A stretch of 64,000 nt of DNA, from positions 1 to 64,000 of the forward strand of contig NZ_QPJM01000013.1 of the NCBI RefSeq assembly GCF_003337575.1, given 5' to 3'. The position numbers and the translations under genes were made by a program. Shown piece by piece: positions 18,403-29,578 of this stretch. The DNA comes from Phyllobacterium bourgognense (GTDB lineage Bacteria > Pseudomonadota > Alphaproteobacteria > Rhizobiales > Rhizobiaceae). A model generated the notes under the pieces. It ran no database searches. It was given only the letters and a program-made list of their open reading frames with translations, and had not been told where the DNA came from. Position 1 is the first letter of the stretch. Each line of letters begins with the position of its first letter.

Positions 18403-18906
18403 ATGCGCCGCTTCGAAATGATCGCCCGCAGTCCAGTTTTCGTTGCACTCTTCCTGTCTCTCGCCATTGCGGGTTGTGCTTCGAAGAAAAACATGCCCAA
18501 CAGCGCCGGTGATCTCGGCCTTGCTGGCAGCGCAAAACCTGGTTCTACTCAAGATTTCACAGTCAATGTTGGTGATCGCATCTTCTTCGACGTTGCCTCT
18601 TCCGTCATTCGCGCCGATGCACAGCAGACTTTGGCCAAGCAGGCACAGTGGCTCCAGCGCTATCCGAACTATGCGATCACGGTCGAAGGTCATGCGGACG
18701 AACGTGGCACGCGTGAATACAATCTGGCTCTTGGCCAACGGCGTGCGGCAGCGACGCGCAACTACCTTGCATCTCAGGGTGTACCTGCAGCACGTATCAA
18801 GACACTTTCTTACGGTAATGAGCGTCCGGTCGCCGTTTGCGACAGCGAATCGTGCTGGTCGCAGAATCGTCGCGCCATCACAGTTCTTGGCGGCGCTGGC
18901 AGCTAA
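18403..18906 (+). CDS. pal: Peptidoglycan-associated lipoprotein Pal
   Basis: This 167-aa lipoprotein corresponds to Omp16 of Brucella. Signal peptide II ends in the lipobox LAIAGC, with acylated C25. An OmpA-like peptidoglycan-binding domain follows (about 55-167), with EGHADERGTREYNLALGQRRA and a final NRRAIT. It anchors the outer membrane to the wall and partners with TolB. An AAGGAG site precedes the ATG. A CtrA-type site lies upstream and a strong terminator downstream, so it can be expressed apart from tolQRAB. Confidence 0.96.
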   Translation: MRRFEMIARSPVFVALFLSLAIAGCASKKNMPNSAGDLGLAGSAKPGSTQDFTVNVGDRIFFDVASSVIRADAQQTLAKQAQWLQRYPNYAITVEGHADERGTREYNLALGQRRAAATRNYLASQGVPAARIKTLSYGNERPVAVCDSESCWSQNRRAITVLGGAGS

Positions 18907-18928
18907 CAGCCCGCTGATTCTATCAGGG

Positions 18929-18956
18929 AAAAGCGGCTTTCGGGCCGCTTTTTTTG
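18929..18956 (+). terminator. Intrinsic terminator after pal
   Basis: The stem AAGCGGC/GCCGCTT (18931-18937 and 18944-18950) has a TTTCGG loop and is followed by more T residues. Confidence 0.85.
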
Positions 18957-19066
18957 TTTGGTCTCCGGTCAAAACAAAATTTGGCCGAAGTCACGTTGCT
19001 CGTGTTAGATAAGCTGCCGCAAATCCCAGCGGTGTTTCTATTTCCCACATCAGGGCGGTAAAAGGA

Positions 19067-20074
19067 ATGAATAAACGACTGAAGAGAATGGTGCTGGCAA
19101 TGACGGTGCTGCCATTTCTGGCGACCGGCGTGGGCCATGCTTCAAGCGTTGAGGATGGTTTCCCCTCGCTGACGCCAAAGGCAACCATTATGACGAACGA
19201 TGCGCCCGTGCTGATGGCGCAGGCAGGGGATCCGCGTGTCAGCCAGCTGGAGGAACAGATCAGGCAGCTTACCGGCAAGATCGAGGAACTGAACTTCCAG
19301 ATTCTGCAAATGCAGGAACAAATGCGGAAGGTACAGGAGGACAATGAATTCCGGTTCCAGGAACTGGAAAAGGGCAAGCGCTCAGATGCTGGCGGCAAAA
19401 GCGACCGCAGCGTTGCCTCTGTAACGCCCTCGCGGAAAACCGGGGAGGCATCGACCGATGCCTCCACCAACTCAACGGCGCCCACAATAAACTCGTTGCC
19501 CGATACCACTGATTCCGCTGCTATTGACCCACAAACCGATGCTTCCGGCTCACCACAGCTCGGCGAGCCGCCACGTCCCCTTGGACAAATCGAGTTTGAT
19601 GCCAATGGCAACGTAATTGGTGGTTCCAGAAACGATGCCCCGGCTGGTCCGTCTTCAGATAACACGACGGTCGCAGCGCTGCCGGATACCGATGATCCGA
19701 AGGTGCTTTACAGCCAGGCCTATCAACTGTTCCTGTCTGGCGACTACAAAAGTGCCGAGGCGGCGTTTCGCAGCCACGTGGATCGTTTTCCGAAAGACCC
19801 TGCGGATCCTGATGCGCGATATTGGCTCGGTGAATCGCTTTACAGTCAAGGGCGTTTCCAGGAAGCCGCCTCAGTCTTCCTCGATAATCACAAGCAATTT
19901 CCCGACGCCAAGAAAAGCCCCGAAAATCTTCTGAAGCTTGGCATGACTCTGGCAAAAATGCAGGACCATGAGGTTGCCTGTGCGACGTTTGCCTCGGTCA
20001 ATTCTCGCTATCCAAATATTTCTGCAGCGATCAAAGAGCGCGTGAAGAATGAACGTGCCGCCAACAAATGCTGA
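19067..20074 (+). CDS. cpoB: CpoB/YbgF, Tol-associated division coordinator
   Basis: The 335-aa periplasmic protein has a signal peptide (about 1-26). A coiled coil (about 60-105, rich in Q/E/L heptads) drives trimerisation in the family. A Ser/Thr-rich linker follows, then three C-terminal TPR repeats (about 210-330; LYSQAYQLFLSGDYKSAE, ARYWLGESLYSQGRF). CpoB couples Tol function to septal peptidoglycan synthesis. AAAAGGA directly precedes the ATG. Its last 26 bp overlap the start of tilS. Confidence 0.92.
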   Translation: MNKRLKRMVLAMTVLPFLATGVGHASSVEDGFPSLTPKATIMTNDAPVLMAQAGDPRVSQLEEQIRQLTGKIEELNFQILQMQEQMRKVQEDNEFRFQELEKGKRSDAGGKSDRSVASVTPSRKTGEASTDASTNSTAPTINSLPDTTDSAAIDPQTDASGSPQLGEPPRPLGQIEFDANGNVIGGSRNDAPAGPSSDNTTVAALPDTDDPKVLYSQAYQLFLSGDYKSAEAAFRSHVDRFPKDPADPDARYWLGESLYSQGRFQEAASVFLDNHKQFPDAKKSPENLLKLGMTLAKMQDHEVACATFASVNSRYPNISAAIKERVKNERAANKC

Positions 20075-21428
20075 GCCGGATATTAATCCTGCCAGCGGTT
20101 TCGATGCGATTGATTTCAAGGAGCTGAGATCTGTCGTCGTTGCTGTGTCAGGTGGCAGTGACTCGCTGGCTTTGTTGCACCTTCTGATCAGCTATCGCGC
20201 GACACAAAGCACCTTTCCAGAAATCATTGCCGTTACGATTGACCATGGACTTCGACCTGAATCTGCTGATGAAGCGCATTTTGTCGCAGGGCTCTGCAAG
20301 ACAGCTGGGATTGCGCATCGGATCCTGAACTGGGACGGACCCAAACCGGATACTGGCTTGTCGGCCAAGGCGCGCGAAGTCCGCTACAAACTCCTGTGCC
20401 GTGCAGCGCGCGATGCAGATACTGATATGGTTCTTGCTGGTCATACGCTTGACGATCAGATCGAGACCTTTGTCATGCGCTCTGCACGAACGGGTAAACG
20501 AGGGAGCGAACGGGGACTGGCAGGCATGGCATTGGCGACTTTACTTGATCGCGAGGTCTGGCTCCTGCGACCTTTACTCGACGTCTCACGGGAAAAGTTG
20601 CGCGACTATCTCCGCGCCAGAGGGATTACCTGGCGAAACGACCCCTCCAATGACAATCCAAAGTACGAGCGCGTTCGAATTCGCAAGGCGCTGCGACTTA
20701 TGGATAATCGGGGAATTGCCGGTGAGGTCGTGGTAAAAGCAAGCAAAAGACGCGCGCTGAACGATAAGGTTGCGCGGGTTTTACCGGATTGTGTGACTAT
20801 TTACGATGGCATCCGTGCTGAAGTCAGTCGGGCAGATTTGGGTTTGCAAGAACAGGACGTCCAGCAACTTGTCGTTGCCATTCTGATGGCAACGATGGGC
20901 GGGCAATCATATCTCCCACCAGTAGAAAATTGCGACGGGGTCCTGGAGCATATTCATTCGAAACGTTCGTCCGGACGCATCACAATGAACCGATGTGTTA
21001 TTCAACTCAGGAAAGACAAGGTGCTCATCTACCGGGAAATGCGCTCTTTGCCGAGCATCGTACTCGATCCGGGCAGAAGTGTTGTCTGGGATGGGCGGTA
21101 TCAGATCAGCAATCATACCAACAAACCAATGACCATCACCGCGACTGGCGATAAGGGGCTGGGGTTTCTGGGTGGCGTCCACAATGCCGATTTTCATCGG
21201 CCGTCGGCTTTGTCGAGTCCGGCTGTGGTCGTCGTTGGCGAAATAGCCGGCATTCCGGCCATCGGCGATCACATGAAAGTGCCCAATGGAATTTCTGTGA
21301 CACGGTACCTTGCGCTGTTCGATCATATCCTTTCAGGCTATGATGAAATCCTCGCTCAATCCGTTGCAGAAACCTTTCAACTACAGGGGTACAAGCGATC
21401 TCCTGTAAACCAGATTAATAAGAATTGA
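20049..21428 (+). CDS. tilS: tRNA(Ile)-lysidine synthetase TilS
   Basis: This 459-aa PP-loop ATPase converts the wobble C of tRNA-Ile(CAU) to lysidine. The P-loop SGGSDS is at 34-39. HTLDDQIETF and a C-terminal substrate-binding region are also visible. It starts inside cpoB (26-bp overlap, different frame). There is no other plausible start before the PP-loop except closely downstream, so the overlap seems real. The gene order cpoB-tilS-ftsH-glmM is conserved in rhizobia. Confidence 0.93.
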   Translation: MNVPPTNAEPDINPASGFDAIDFKELRSVVVAVSGGSDSLALLHLLISYRATQSTFPEIIAVTIDHGLRPESADEAHFVAGLCKTAGIAHRILNWDGPKPDTGLSAKAREVRYKLLCRAARDADTDMVLAGHTLDDQIETFVMRSARTGKRGSERGLAGMALATLLDREVWLLRPLLDVSREKLRDYLRARGITWRNDPSNDNPKYERVRIRKALRLMDNRGIAGEVVVKASKRRALNDKVARVLPDCVTIYDGIRAEVSRADLGLQEQDVQQLVVAILMATMGGQSYLPPVENCDGVLEHIHSKRSSGRITMNRCVIQLRKDKVLIYREMRSLPSIVLDPGRSVVWDGRYQISNHTNKPMTITATGDKGLGFLGGVHNADFHRPSALSSPAVVVVGEIAGIPAIGDHMKVPNGISVTRYLALFDHILSGYDEILAQSVAETFQLQGYKRSPVNQINKN

Positions 21429-21524
21429 CGTGAGTTTGAACGCCAGCCTTGGCAATGGCATGCTTCGAACCTATGTTACGTATAAATTCCGCGTCCTTGC
21501 GGTTATGTTTTGATGGGACCCGAT

Positions 21525-23456
<1,932 letters not shown>

Positions 23457-23474
23457 ATGGGGTAATCCAACTTA

Positions 23475-23506
23475 TACAAACGGCCGGTGAAAACCGGCCG
23501 TTTGTA
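23475..23506. terminator. Perfect 14-bp stem-loop after ftsH
   Basis: The arms at 23475-23488 and 23493-23506 pair perfectly around a GAAA tetraloop. The end of the stem is T-rich but no long T-run follows, so termination strength is uncertain. It may instead protect the ftsH mRNA 3' end. Confidence 0.6.
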
Positions 23507-23662
23507 CGAATTGTTCATTCATTTGCGTCAAGTATAATTCCCACACAAATTGTGAGATGCGAAATCGATGGTCTTCTGCAATAAGCGGAGATCGAGCACG
23601 AGCAAACGAGGGCTACTCTTGGCCATATGATAAGGCCAGAGCCCCAAGCATTGGACAATCAA

Positions 23663-25006
23663 ATGGTTCGCAAATATTTTGGGACAGATGGTATTCGCGG
23701 GCAGGCAAACGCCTATCCGATGACGCCAGATATCGCAATGAAGGTGGGTATGGCTGTAGGCCTTGCATTCAAGCGCGGCCAACATCGCAATCGCGTCGTG
23801 ATCGGAAAGGATACACGGCTTTCCGGTTATATGATCGAGACGGCACTGGTGGCCGGGTTCACCTCGACAGGCATGGATGTATTTCTCCTCGGCCCGATTC
23901 CGACGCCGGCTGTCGCCATGCTCTGCAGATCCTTGCGCGCCGATATTGGTGTGATGATTTCAGCATCGCATAATCCTTACCATGATAATGGTATCAAACT
24001 GTTTGGTCCGGATGGTTTCAAGCTCTCCGACGAGATCGAGCTCGAAATTGAGCGATTGATGGAAGAGAATTTGACAGATCGGCTGTCCAGTTTCGATGCG
24101 CTCGGCCGGGCGAAGCGTGTTGACGGCGATATCTATCGCTATATCGAATTCGCCAAGCGGACGATGCCAAAGAACATCTCGCTGGCGGGGTTGCGGATTG
24201 TTGTCGATTGCGCCAACGGAGCGGCATACAAGGTTGCACCCGCAGCATTGTGGGAGCTTGGCGCCGACGTGGTTACGATCAATAACGAGCCCAATGGTAC
24301 GAACATCAACGAGGATTGCGGCTCAACTCATCCACTAGGCTTGATCAAGAAAGTGCATGAAGTCAGAGCCGATATCGGCATCGCGCTCGATGGTGACGCC
24401 GACCGCGTGCTGATCGTGGATGAGAACGGCGCCATCATCGACGGCGACCAGCTCATGGCGGTCATTGCTCAATCTTGGCAAGAGTCGAGCCGCCTGGTCG
24501 GCGGCGGTGTCGTTGCGACAATCATGTCCAATCTCGGCTTTGAGCGCTTCCTGGTCGATCGTGGGTTGACGCTGGCACGCACGCAGGTTGGTGACCGATA
24601 TGTAGTTGAGCACATGCGCAGCCATGGTTTCAATATTGGCGGCGAGCAGTCCGGCCACATTGTGCTGTCGGATTTTTCCACAACCGGCGATGGCCTGGTG
24701 TCGGCCCTGCAGATCCTTGCGGTGGTCCAGGAACAGAACAGGCCGGTGAGCGAGGTCTGCCGCAAGTTCGTTCCTGTGCCGCAGCTGTTGAAAAACGTTC
24801 GTACGACTGGTGGTAAACCGTTGGAGAACAAAAAGGTCAAAAGCGCCATTGATGAGGCCCGGGATCGACTGGGGCAAGCAGGCCGTCTTGTAATCCGGCC
24901 ATCTGGAACGGAACCTTTGATACGCGTCATGGCAGAAGGCGACGACCGCAAACTTGTCGAGACTGTCGTCAACGATATTATTTCGGTGATTTCTTCGGCC
25001 GCATAG
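23663..25006 (+). CDS. glmM: Phosphoglucosamine mutase GlmM
   Basis: This 447-aa enzyme makes glucosamine-1-phosphate for UDP-GlcNAc, which feeds peptidoglycan and LPS. The phosphoserine loop is MISASHNP with catalytic S102. The metal loop DGDADR (around 244) and the C-terminal phosphate loop [12 protein letters not shown] are present. ATG 23663 gives the family start M(V/A)[11 protein letters not shown]. An open frame from 23627 adds 12 unlikely residues. A terminator follows. Confidence 0.96.
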   Translation: MVRKYFGTDGIRGQANAYPMTPDIAMKVGMAVGLAFKRGQHRNRVVIGKDTRLSGYMIETALVAGFTSTGMDVFLLGPIPTPAVAMLCRSLRADIGVMISASHNPYHDNGIKLFGPDGFKLSDEIELEIERLMEENLTDRLSSFDALGRAKRVDGDIYRYIEFAKRTMPKNISLAGLRIVVDCANGAAYKVAPAALWELGADVVTINNEPNGTNINEDCGSTHPLGLIKKVHEVRADIGIALDGDADRVLIVDENGAIIDGDQLMAVIAQSWQESSRLVGGGVVATIMSNLGFERFLVDRGLTLARTQVGDRYVVEHMRSHGFNIGGEQSGHIVLSDFSTTGDGLVSALQILAVVQEQNRPVSEVCRKFVPVPQLLKNVRTTGGKPLENKKVKSAIDEARDRLGQAGRLVIRPSGTEPLIRVMAEGDDRKLVETVVNDIISVISSAA

Positions 25007-25030
25007 AACAACACTACTACGTATTAATGC

Positions 25031-25056
25031 AAATGGGCCCTTGGGCCCGTTTTGTA
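25031..25056 (+). terminator. Terminator after glmM
   Basis: A GC-rich stem (AAATGGGCCC paired with GGGCCCGTTT, one T-G wobble) is followed by a T-rich tail. Confidence 0.65.
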
Positions 25057-25120
25057 TTTTGCCAGCAAACAGCGTCGTTTCCGATTCATTAACGTTAATG
25101 GATATGGTGAAGAAACACGG

Positions 25121-25135
25121 TTAAGCGAGATTTAA
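25121..25135 (+). promoter_or_regulatory. CtrA box before Omp25-like gene
   Basis: A perfect TTAA-N7-TTAA site (TTAA at 25121 and 25132) lies 80 bp before the start. A TCATAT element at 25146-25151 has the same spacing as the -10 after the sRNA box at 9319. CtrA binding near omp25 has been reported in Brucella abortus. Confidence 0.6.
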
Positions 25136-25215
25136 CTTTTCCCCCTCATATTGGTTTCTAACACCTTAGTAGCATTCGCTGCACTTCAATCATTGGGCTT
25201 CGTGAGGGAAACGAA

Positions 25216-25998
25216 ATGAGCACTTTCACCAAACATGCTGTCATGGGTGCAGCGCTTCTGTGCCTGGGTGCTGTCCCGGCATATTCGGCCGACATACAGG
25301 ATCCGCAGGTAGTGGAAGTCCAGCAGTTTGGCGGATGGTATTTGCGCGGCGACATCGGCATGAGCAACCAGCAATTCGATGGATTGGATTATGTGGGCTT
25401 TGCGGATCCTGCTGTTCACGGCTGGCACGATGAGGGAGATTTCGACGCCGGCATAACCGGTCAGATTGGTGTTGGATATCAGTTTAACGATTGGTTTCGC
25501 GCAGACGTCACAGGCCAGTATCGTGGCAAGACCGAGTTCAGCGCTCTGGATTTTTATGATACGGATGGAATTCCGGACAATGGCGATGAGGCAACGAACG
25601 AATACCACGCGAAGAAGTCAGAATGGTTGTTTTTGGCCAACGCCTATACCGATCTTGGTACTTACGCCGGCCTCACGCCTTACGTCGGTGCAGGTATTGG
25701 TGCATCGCGAAATACAATATCAAATTTTACCGATAACAACGCAATTACAGGGGGCGGCGGGTTTGCAGGTTCTGACTCCCAGTGGGAATTTGCATGGGCG
25801 CTGCATGCCGGTGTGGGCATTAAGGCGACTGACCGCATGACAATCGATCTCGGTTACAGCTACCTGGATCTTGGAGACGGCCAGACAGCTAATGCATCCA
25901 ACTTCATCCCCTCGCAAACGCGGCCCAACCCGGAACCGTTCAAATTCAAGGACATTACGTCGCATGACTTCAAGGTTGGCGTGCGCTACGCATTCTGA
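25216..25998 (+). CDS. Omp25/Omp31/RopB-like outer-membrane beta-barrel
   Basis: The 260-aa protein has a signal peptide (about 1-23, ending AYSA). Alternating amphipathic strands typical of an eight-stranded barrel follow (WYLRGDIGMSN, GQIGVGYQFNDWFRADVTG, TPYVGAGIGAS, MTIDLGYSYLDLGDG). The C-terminal VGVRYAF ends in Phe as required for BAM insertion. The family is an abundant structural outer-membrane protein of rhizobia and brucellae. A GAGGGAAACGA region precedes the ATG. The long 5' leader with a CtrA box suggests cell-cycle control. Confidence 0.88.
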   Translation: MSTFTKHAVMGAALLCLGAVPAYSADIQDPQVVEVQQFGGWYLRGDIGMSNQQFDGLDYVGFADPAVHGWHDEGDFDAGITGQIGVGYQFNDWFRADVTGQYRGKTEFSALDFYDTDGIPDNGDEATNEYHAKKSEWLFLANAYTDLGTYAGLTPYVGAGIGASRNTISNFTDNNAITGGGGFAGSDSQWEFAWALHAGVGIKATDRMTIDLGYSYLDLGDGQTANASNFIPSQTRPNPEPFKFKDITSHDFKVGVRYAF

Positions 25999-26022
25999 TT
26001 GATTTTCCAATGGAAATTCGAG

Positions 26023-26062
26023 CGGCAGGAGGTTTCTCCTGCCGTCGTCGTTTTGTATTTTC
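26023..26062 (+). terminator. Terminator after Omp25-like gene
   Basis: The stem CGGCAGGA/TCCTGCCG (26023-26030 and 26037-26044) is followed by a T-rich tract. Confidence 0.65.
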
Positions 26063-26154
26063 TTTATGCCTCTCCTATGCTCCGGACAATTTTGATGTCG
26101 CGCACAAACATATTTCTTGACTGCCAACGACATTTCTCCTAGTTCCCGGAGTGG

Positions 26155-26204
26155 GCCACCTCTCCCCAACGAGAGGCGAGCTATCTGTAAGGATAGGAGA
26201 AAAC
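26155..26204 (+). promoter_or_regulatory. serC leader RNA (two hairpins before the start codon)
   Basis: Two small hairpins directly precede serC. The first is 26159-26176 (CCTCTC/GAGAGG). The second is 26181-26196 (CTATC/GATAG), whose 3' arm runs into the GGAG ribosome site. This matches the position and general shape of the serC RNA motif described upstream of serC in alphaproteobacteria. The ligand or mechanism of that motif is not known to me. Confidence 0.55.
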
Positions 26205-27380
26205 ATGACGACGCTATCAAAGCCGGCGCAGCGCCCGGCTAATCCTAATTTTTCATCAGGTCCATGTGCAAAACGCCCCGGATGGTCGCTCGACGCGCTT
26301 TCCGGCGCCTCGCTTGGTCGCTCGCATCGCGCCAAGGTCGGCAAGATCAAGCTGAAACAGGCGATCGATCTCACTCGCGAAATTCTAGAGGTTCCCGCCG
26401 ATTATCGCATCGGTATCGTGCCGGCCTCCGATACGGGCGCTGTCGAAATGGCACTCTGGTCGCTGCTCGGCGAGCGCGGCGTCGATATGGTCGCGTGGGA
26501 GAGCTTCGGCTCCGGCTGGATAACGGATGTTGTCAAGCAGCTTAAACTTGGCGACGCCCGCACCATCGAAGCAGGCTACGGCGAGTTACCTGATCTTTCC
26601 AAAGTCGATTTCGACCGGGACGTTGTCTTCACATGGAACGGCACGACTTCCGGCGTCCGGGTACCGAATGGCGATTTCATTCCCGCTGACCGCAAAGGGC
26701 TCACCATCTGCGATGCGACGTCCGCGGCCTTTGCGCAGCGACTGGATTTTGATAAACTCGACGTTGTAACGTTCTCCTGGCAAAAAGTGCTCGGTGGCGA
26801 AGGTGCGCATGGCATGTTGATCCTTAGCCCCCGCGCGGTTGAACGGCTTCTCACTTACAAGCCGGCGTGGCCCTTGCCCAAGATCTTCCGGCTCACCTCG
26901 GGCGGCAAGGTGATCGAAGGCATCTTCGCTGGCGAGACAATCAATACGCCCTCGATGCTATGCGTTGAAGATTACCTCGATGCATTGGCCTGGGCGAAGT
27001 CCATCGGGGGGCTTGATGGTCTAGTTGGCCGTGCAGACCAAAATTTTGCTGTTCTAGATGCTTTTGTCGAGCGGACGCCATGGATTGCCAATCTCGCGAG
27101 GGTTCCGGCAACGCGATCCAACACCTCTGTCTGCCTGACGATCGTCGACCCGGATATTATCGCTCTTGATGCAGAAGCCCAGGCGAATTTCGCCAAGAAC
27201 CTTGTGGCGGTGCTGGAGAAAGAGGGCGTCGCCTATGACATTGGCGCCTATCGCGATGCGCCGTCGGGCCTGCGCATCTGGGCGGGTGCCACTGTCGAGG
27301 CAGCTGACCTTGAAGCTTTGACGCTTTGGCTCGACTGGGCTTTCCGGTCGCAAAAAGCTGCTCTGAAACAGGCGGCCTGA
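26205..27380 (+). CDS. serC: Phosphoserine aminotransferase SerC
   Basis: This 391-aa PLP enzyme converts 3-phosphohydroxypyruvate to phosphoserine, and can also serve pyridoxine synthesis. The PLP Lys is K194 in [15 protein letters not shown]. It is the alphaproteobacterial, archaeal-like subtype ([12 protein letters not shown] start). ATG 26205 has a GGAG site; the open frame from 26151 runs through the leader hairpins and is not coding. SerA follows after 84 bp, so the first two steps of serine synthesis are together. Confidence 0.95.
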   Translation: MTTLSKPAQRPANPNFSSGPCAKRPGWSLDALSGASLGRSHRAKVGKIKLKQAIDLTREILEVPADYRIGIVPASDTGAVEMALWSLLGERGVDMVAWESFGSGWITDVVKQLKLGDARTIEAGYGELPDLSKVDFDRDVVFTWNGTTSGVRVPNGDFIPADRKGLTICDATSAAFAQRLDFDKLDVVTFSWQKVLGGEGAHGMLILSPRAVERLLTYKPAWPLPKIFRLTSGGKVIEGIFAGETINTPSMLCVEDYLDALAWAKSIGGLDGLVGRADQNFAVLDAFVERTPWIANLARVPATRSNTSVCLTIVDPDIIALDAEAQANFAKNLVAVLEKEGVAYDIGAYRDAPSGLRIWAGATVEAADLEALTLWLDWAFRSQKAALKQAA

Positions 27381-27464
27381 ATTCGGCCAAATGCTGCAGC
27401 ACCGCGGCCGTCGTCGATCGCATTATTCCGATTCAACGCTACTCATTGAAAGATGGAGGCCATG

Positions 27465-29060
27465 ATGGCACCACGTGTACTCGTATCCGATAAACTCTCC
27501 CCTACAGCGGTCCAGATATTCAAGGACCGCGGTGTCGAAGTCGACTATCTTCCAGACCTCGGTCCGGATAAGGAAAAAATGCTCGAAGTGATCGGCCAGT
27601 ACGATGGTCTTGCCATCCGCTCTGCGACCAAGGTTACCGAAAAGTTGATTGCTGCTGCAAAGAATCTGAAGGTTGTCGGGCGCGCAGGTATTGGCGTTGA
27701 CAATGTCGATATTCCAGCCGCCTCACGGCGCGGCATTATCGTAATGAATACACCCTTCGGTAACTCTATAACGACGGCCGAGCATGCCGTTGCCTTGATG
27801 TTTGCGGTCGCGCGCGAATTGCCCGAGGCCGATGCGTCCACGCGCGCAGGCAAATGGGAGAAGAACCGCTTTATGGGTATCGAGATCACGGGCAAGACGC
27901 TTGGGATCGTCGGCTGTGGTAATATCGGGTCCATCGTCGCCGCACGTGGTGTCGGCCTCAAAATGCATGTGATTGCCTTCGATCCCTTCCTTTCGGAAGG
28001 GCGAGCTGAAGAGCTGGGCGTCGAGAAAGTCGAACTCGATGAGCTGCTGGCGCGCGCCGATTTCATAACCTTGCATACGCCGATGACCGACAAGACACGT
28101 GGCATCATCAATGCAGAGAATATCGCAAAGATGAAGGATGGCGTGCGTATCATCAATTGCGCCCGCGGCGGCCTCATCATCGAGAAGGACCTCATTGCCG
28201 CATTGAAGTCCGGCAAGGTGGCCGGCGCTGGCATTGATGTATTCGAGGTGGAACCTGCTACCGAGAATGAATTGTTCCATCTTCCCAACGTTGTCTGCAC
28301 GCCGCATCTTGGTGCTTCTACCAGTGAAGCACAAGAAAATGTCGCGCTGCAGGTGGCCGAGCAGATGTCGGACTATTTGATCAAGGGTGCTGTCTCGAAT
28401 GCGATCAATATGCCATCCATCACTGCAGAGGAGGCACCGCGATTGCGGCCATTCGTCAAGCTTGCAGAGGTGCTCGGAGCATTTGTTGGCCAGGTCACTG
28501 AAGATCCCATCCAGGAAGTGGAGGTTCTGTTCGATGGCTCAACGGCTGCAATGAATACGCGTGCACTGGTAAGCGCCGCTCTGGCCGGCCTTATCCGTCC
28601 TCAGGTGGCCGATGTAAACATGGTCTCGGCGCCGGTCATGGTGAAGGAGCGTGGTATCGTTCTTTCCGAGGTAAGGCGCGATAAATCCGGCGTATTTGAT
28701 GGTTATATAAAGCTCACCGTGAAGACTGCATCGTTGACGCGGTCAATTGCCGGCACCTGTTTCTCGGATGGCAAGCCACGTTTCATCCAGATCAAGGGTA
28801 TCAATCTCGATGCCGAAGTCGGTCCGCATATGCTCTACACAACCAATAATGATACGCCGGGAATGATTGGCTTGCTCGGTACTATCTGCGGCAACAACAA
28901 TGTCAATATCGCGAACTTCTCGCTGGGTCGTGACAATCCCGGTGGAAACGCAATCGCCATGCTCTATCTTGACGAACGGATTCCGGACCATGTTCTGGAA
29001 GAATTGCGCATTAACAAGGCGATCGTTTCTGCCAAGCCGTTGGAATTCGACATCGGTTGA
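27465..29060 (+). CDS. serA: D-3-phosphoglycerate dehydrogenase SerA
   Basis: The 531-aa enzyme commits 3-phosphoglycerate to serine. It has a catalytic/NAD domain (GIVGCGNIGS Rossmann motif near 146) with the Arg of NCARGG, Glu of DVFEVEP and His of TPHLGAST. The intervening (ASB) domain spans about 320-455 and a C-terminal ACT domain about 455-531. Long SerA of this type is often inhibited by serine. ATG 27465 is preferred after a GGAGG site, with an ATG immediately before it at 27462. Confidence 0.95.
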   Translation: MAPRVLVSDKLSPTAVQIFKDRGVEVDYLPDLGPDKEKMLEVIGQYDGLAIRSATKVTEKLIAAAKNLKVVGRAGIGVDNVDIPAASRRGIIVMNTPFGNSITTAEHAVALMFAVARELPEADASTRAGKWEKNRFMGIEITGKTLGIVGCGNIGSIVAARGVGLKMHVIAFDPFLSEGRAEELGVEKVELDELLARADFITLHTPMTDKTRGIINAENIAKMKDGVRIINCARGGLIIEKDLIAALKSGKVAGAGIDVFEVEPATENELFHLPNVVCTPHLGASTSEAQENVALQVAEQMSDYLIKGAVSNAINMPSITAEEAPRLRPFVKLAEVLGAFVGQVTEDPIQEVEVLFDGSTAAMNTRALVSAALAGLIRPQVADVNMVSAPVMVKERGIVLSEVRRDKSGVFDGYIKLTVKTASLTRSIAGTCFSDGKPRFIQIKGINLDAEVGPHMLYTTNNDTPGMIGLLGTICGNNNVNIANFSLGRDNPGGNAIAMLYLDERIPDHVLEELRINKAIVSAKPLEFDIG

Positions 29061-29065
29061 CCATT

Positions 29066-29578
29066 ATGAAGTCCGTCGAAAATGCACCGTGCTGGCGTTT
29101 GATGGAAGCAAGCGATCTTGCTTCTGTCGGCGCGGTTGCGGCTGAGGTTCATCCCCATTTTCCGGAAGATGACGCGGTTTTTTTCAATCGTTTTTCATTG
29201 CACGGGCAAGGTACATATGTTTTTGAGAACGGGGCAACCACTCTTGGTTATGCGATCACTCACCCGTGGAAAAGCTTTGACATTCCGCCTCTGAATACGG
29301 TGCTCGTGGCTTTGCCGGATTGGCCAGACAATTATTATATCCACGATGTAGCGTTGGTGAATGCGGCGCGCGGCAGTGGCGCTGCAAGTGAAATCGTACG
29401 AACGGTGATCGACCACGCCAGACAGCTCGGCTGCCAAACGATCTCGCTCGTTGCAGTCAATGGATCATCGATTTTCTGGCATAGACACGGATTTGAGACG
29501 GTTGATCGATCGGAACTAGTTGAAAAGCTTGCAACCTATTCTAATGACGCCTGTTTCATGCTGCGCCAGCTCCGCTAG
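29066..29578 (+). CDS. GNAT family N-acetyltransferase
   Basis: The 170-aa protein has the GNAT fold. The acetyl-CoA motif A region is IHDVALVNAARGSGAASEIV, with the last strand at FWHRHGFETVD. The substrate cannot be told. It starts 5 bp after the serA stop, so it is likely co-transcribed with serCA. Its last 23 bp overlap the end of the convergent broken EamA gene. Confidence 0.8.
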   Translation: MKSVENAPCWRLMEASDLASVGAVAAEVHPHFPEDDAVFFNRFSLHGQGTYVFENGATTLGYAITHPWKSFDIPPLNTVLVALPDWPDNYYIHDVALVNAARGSGAASEIVRTVIDHARQLGCQTISLVAVNGSSIFWHRHGFETVDRSELVEKLATYSNDACFMLRQLR

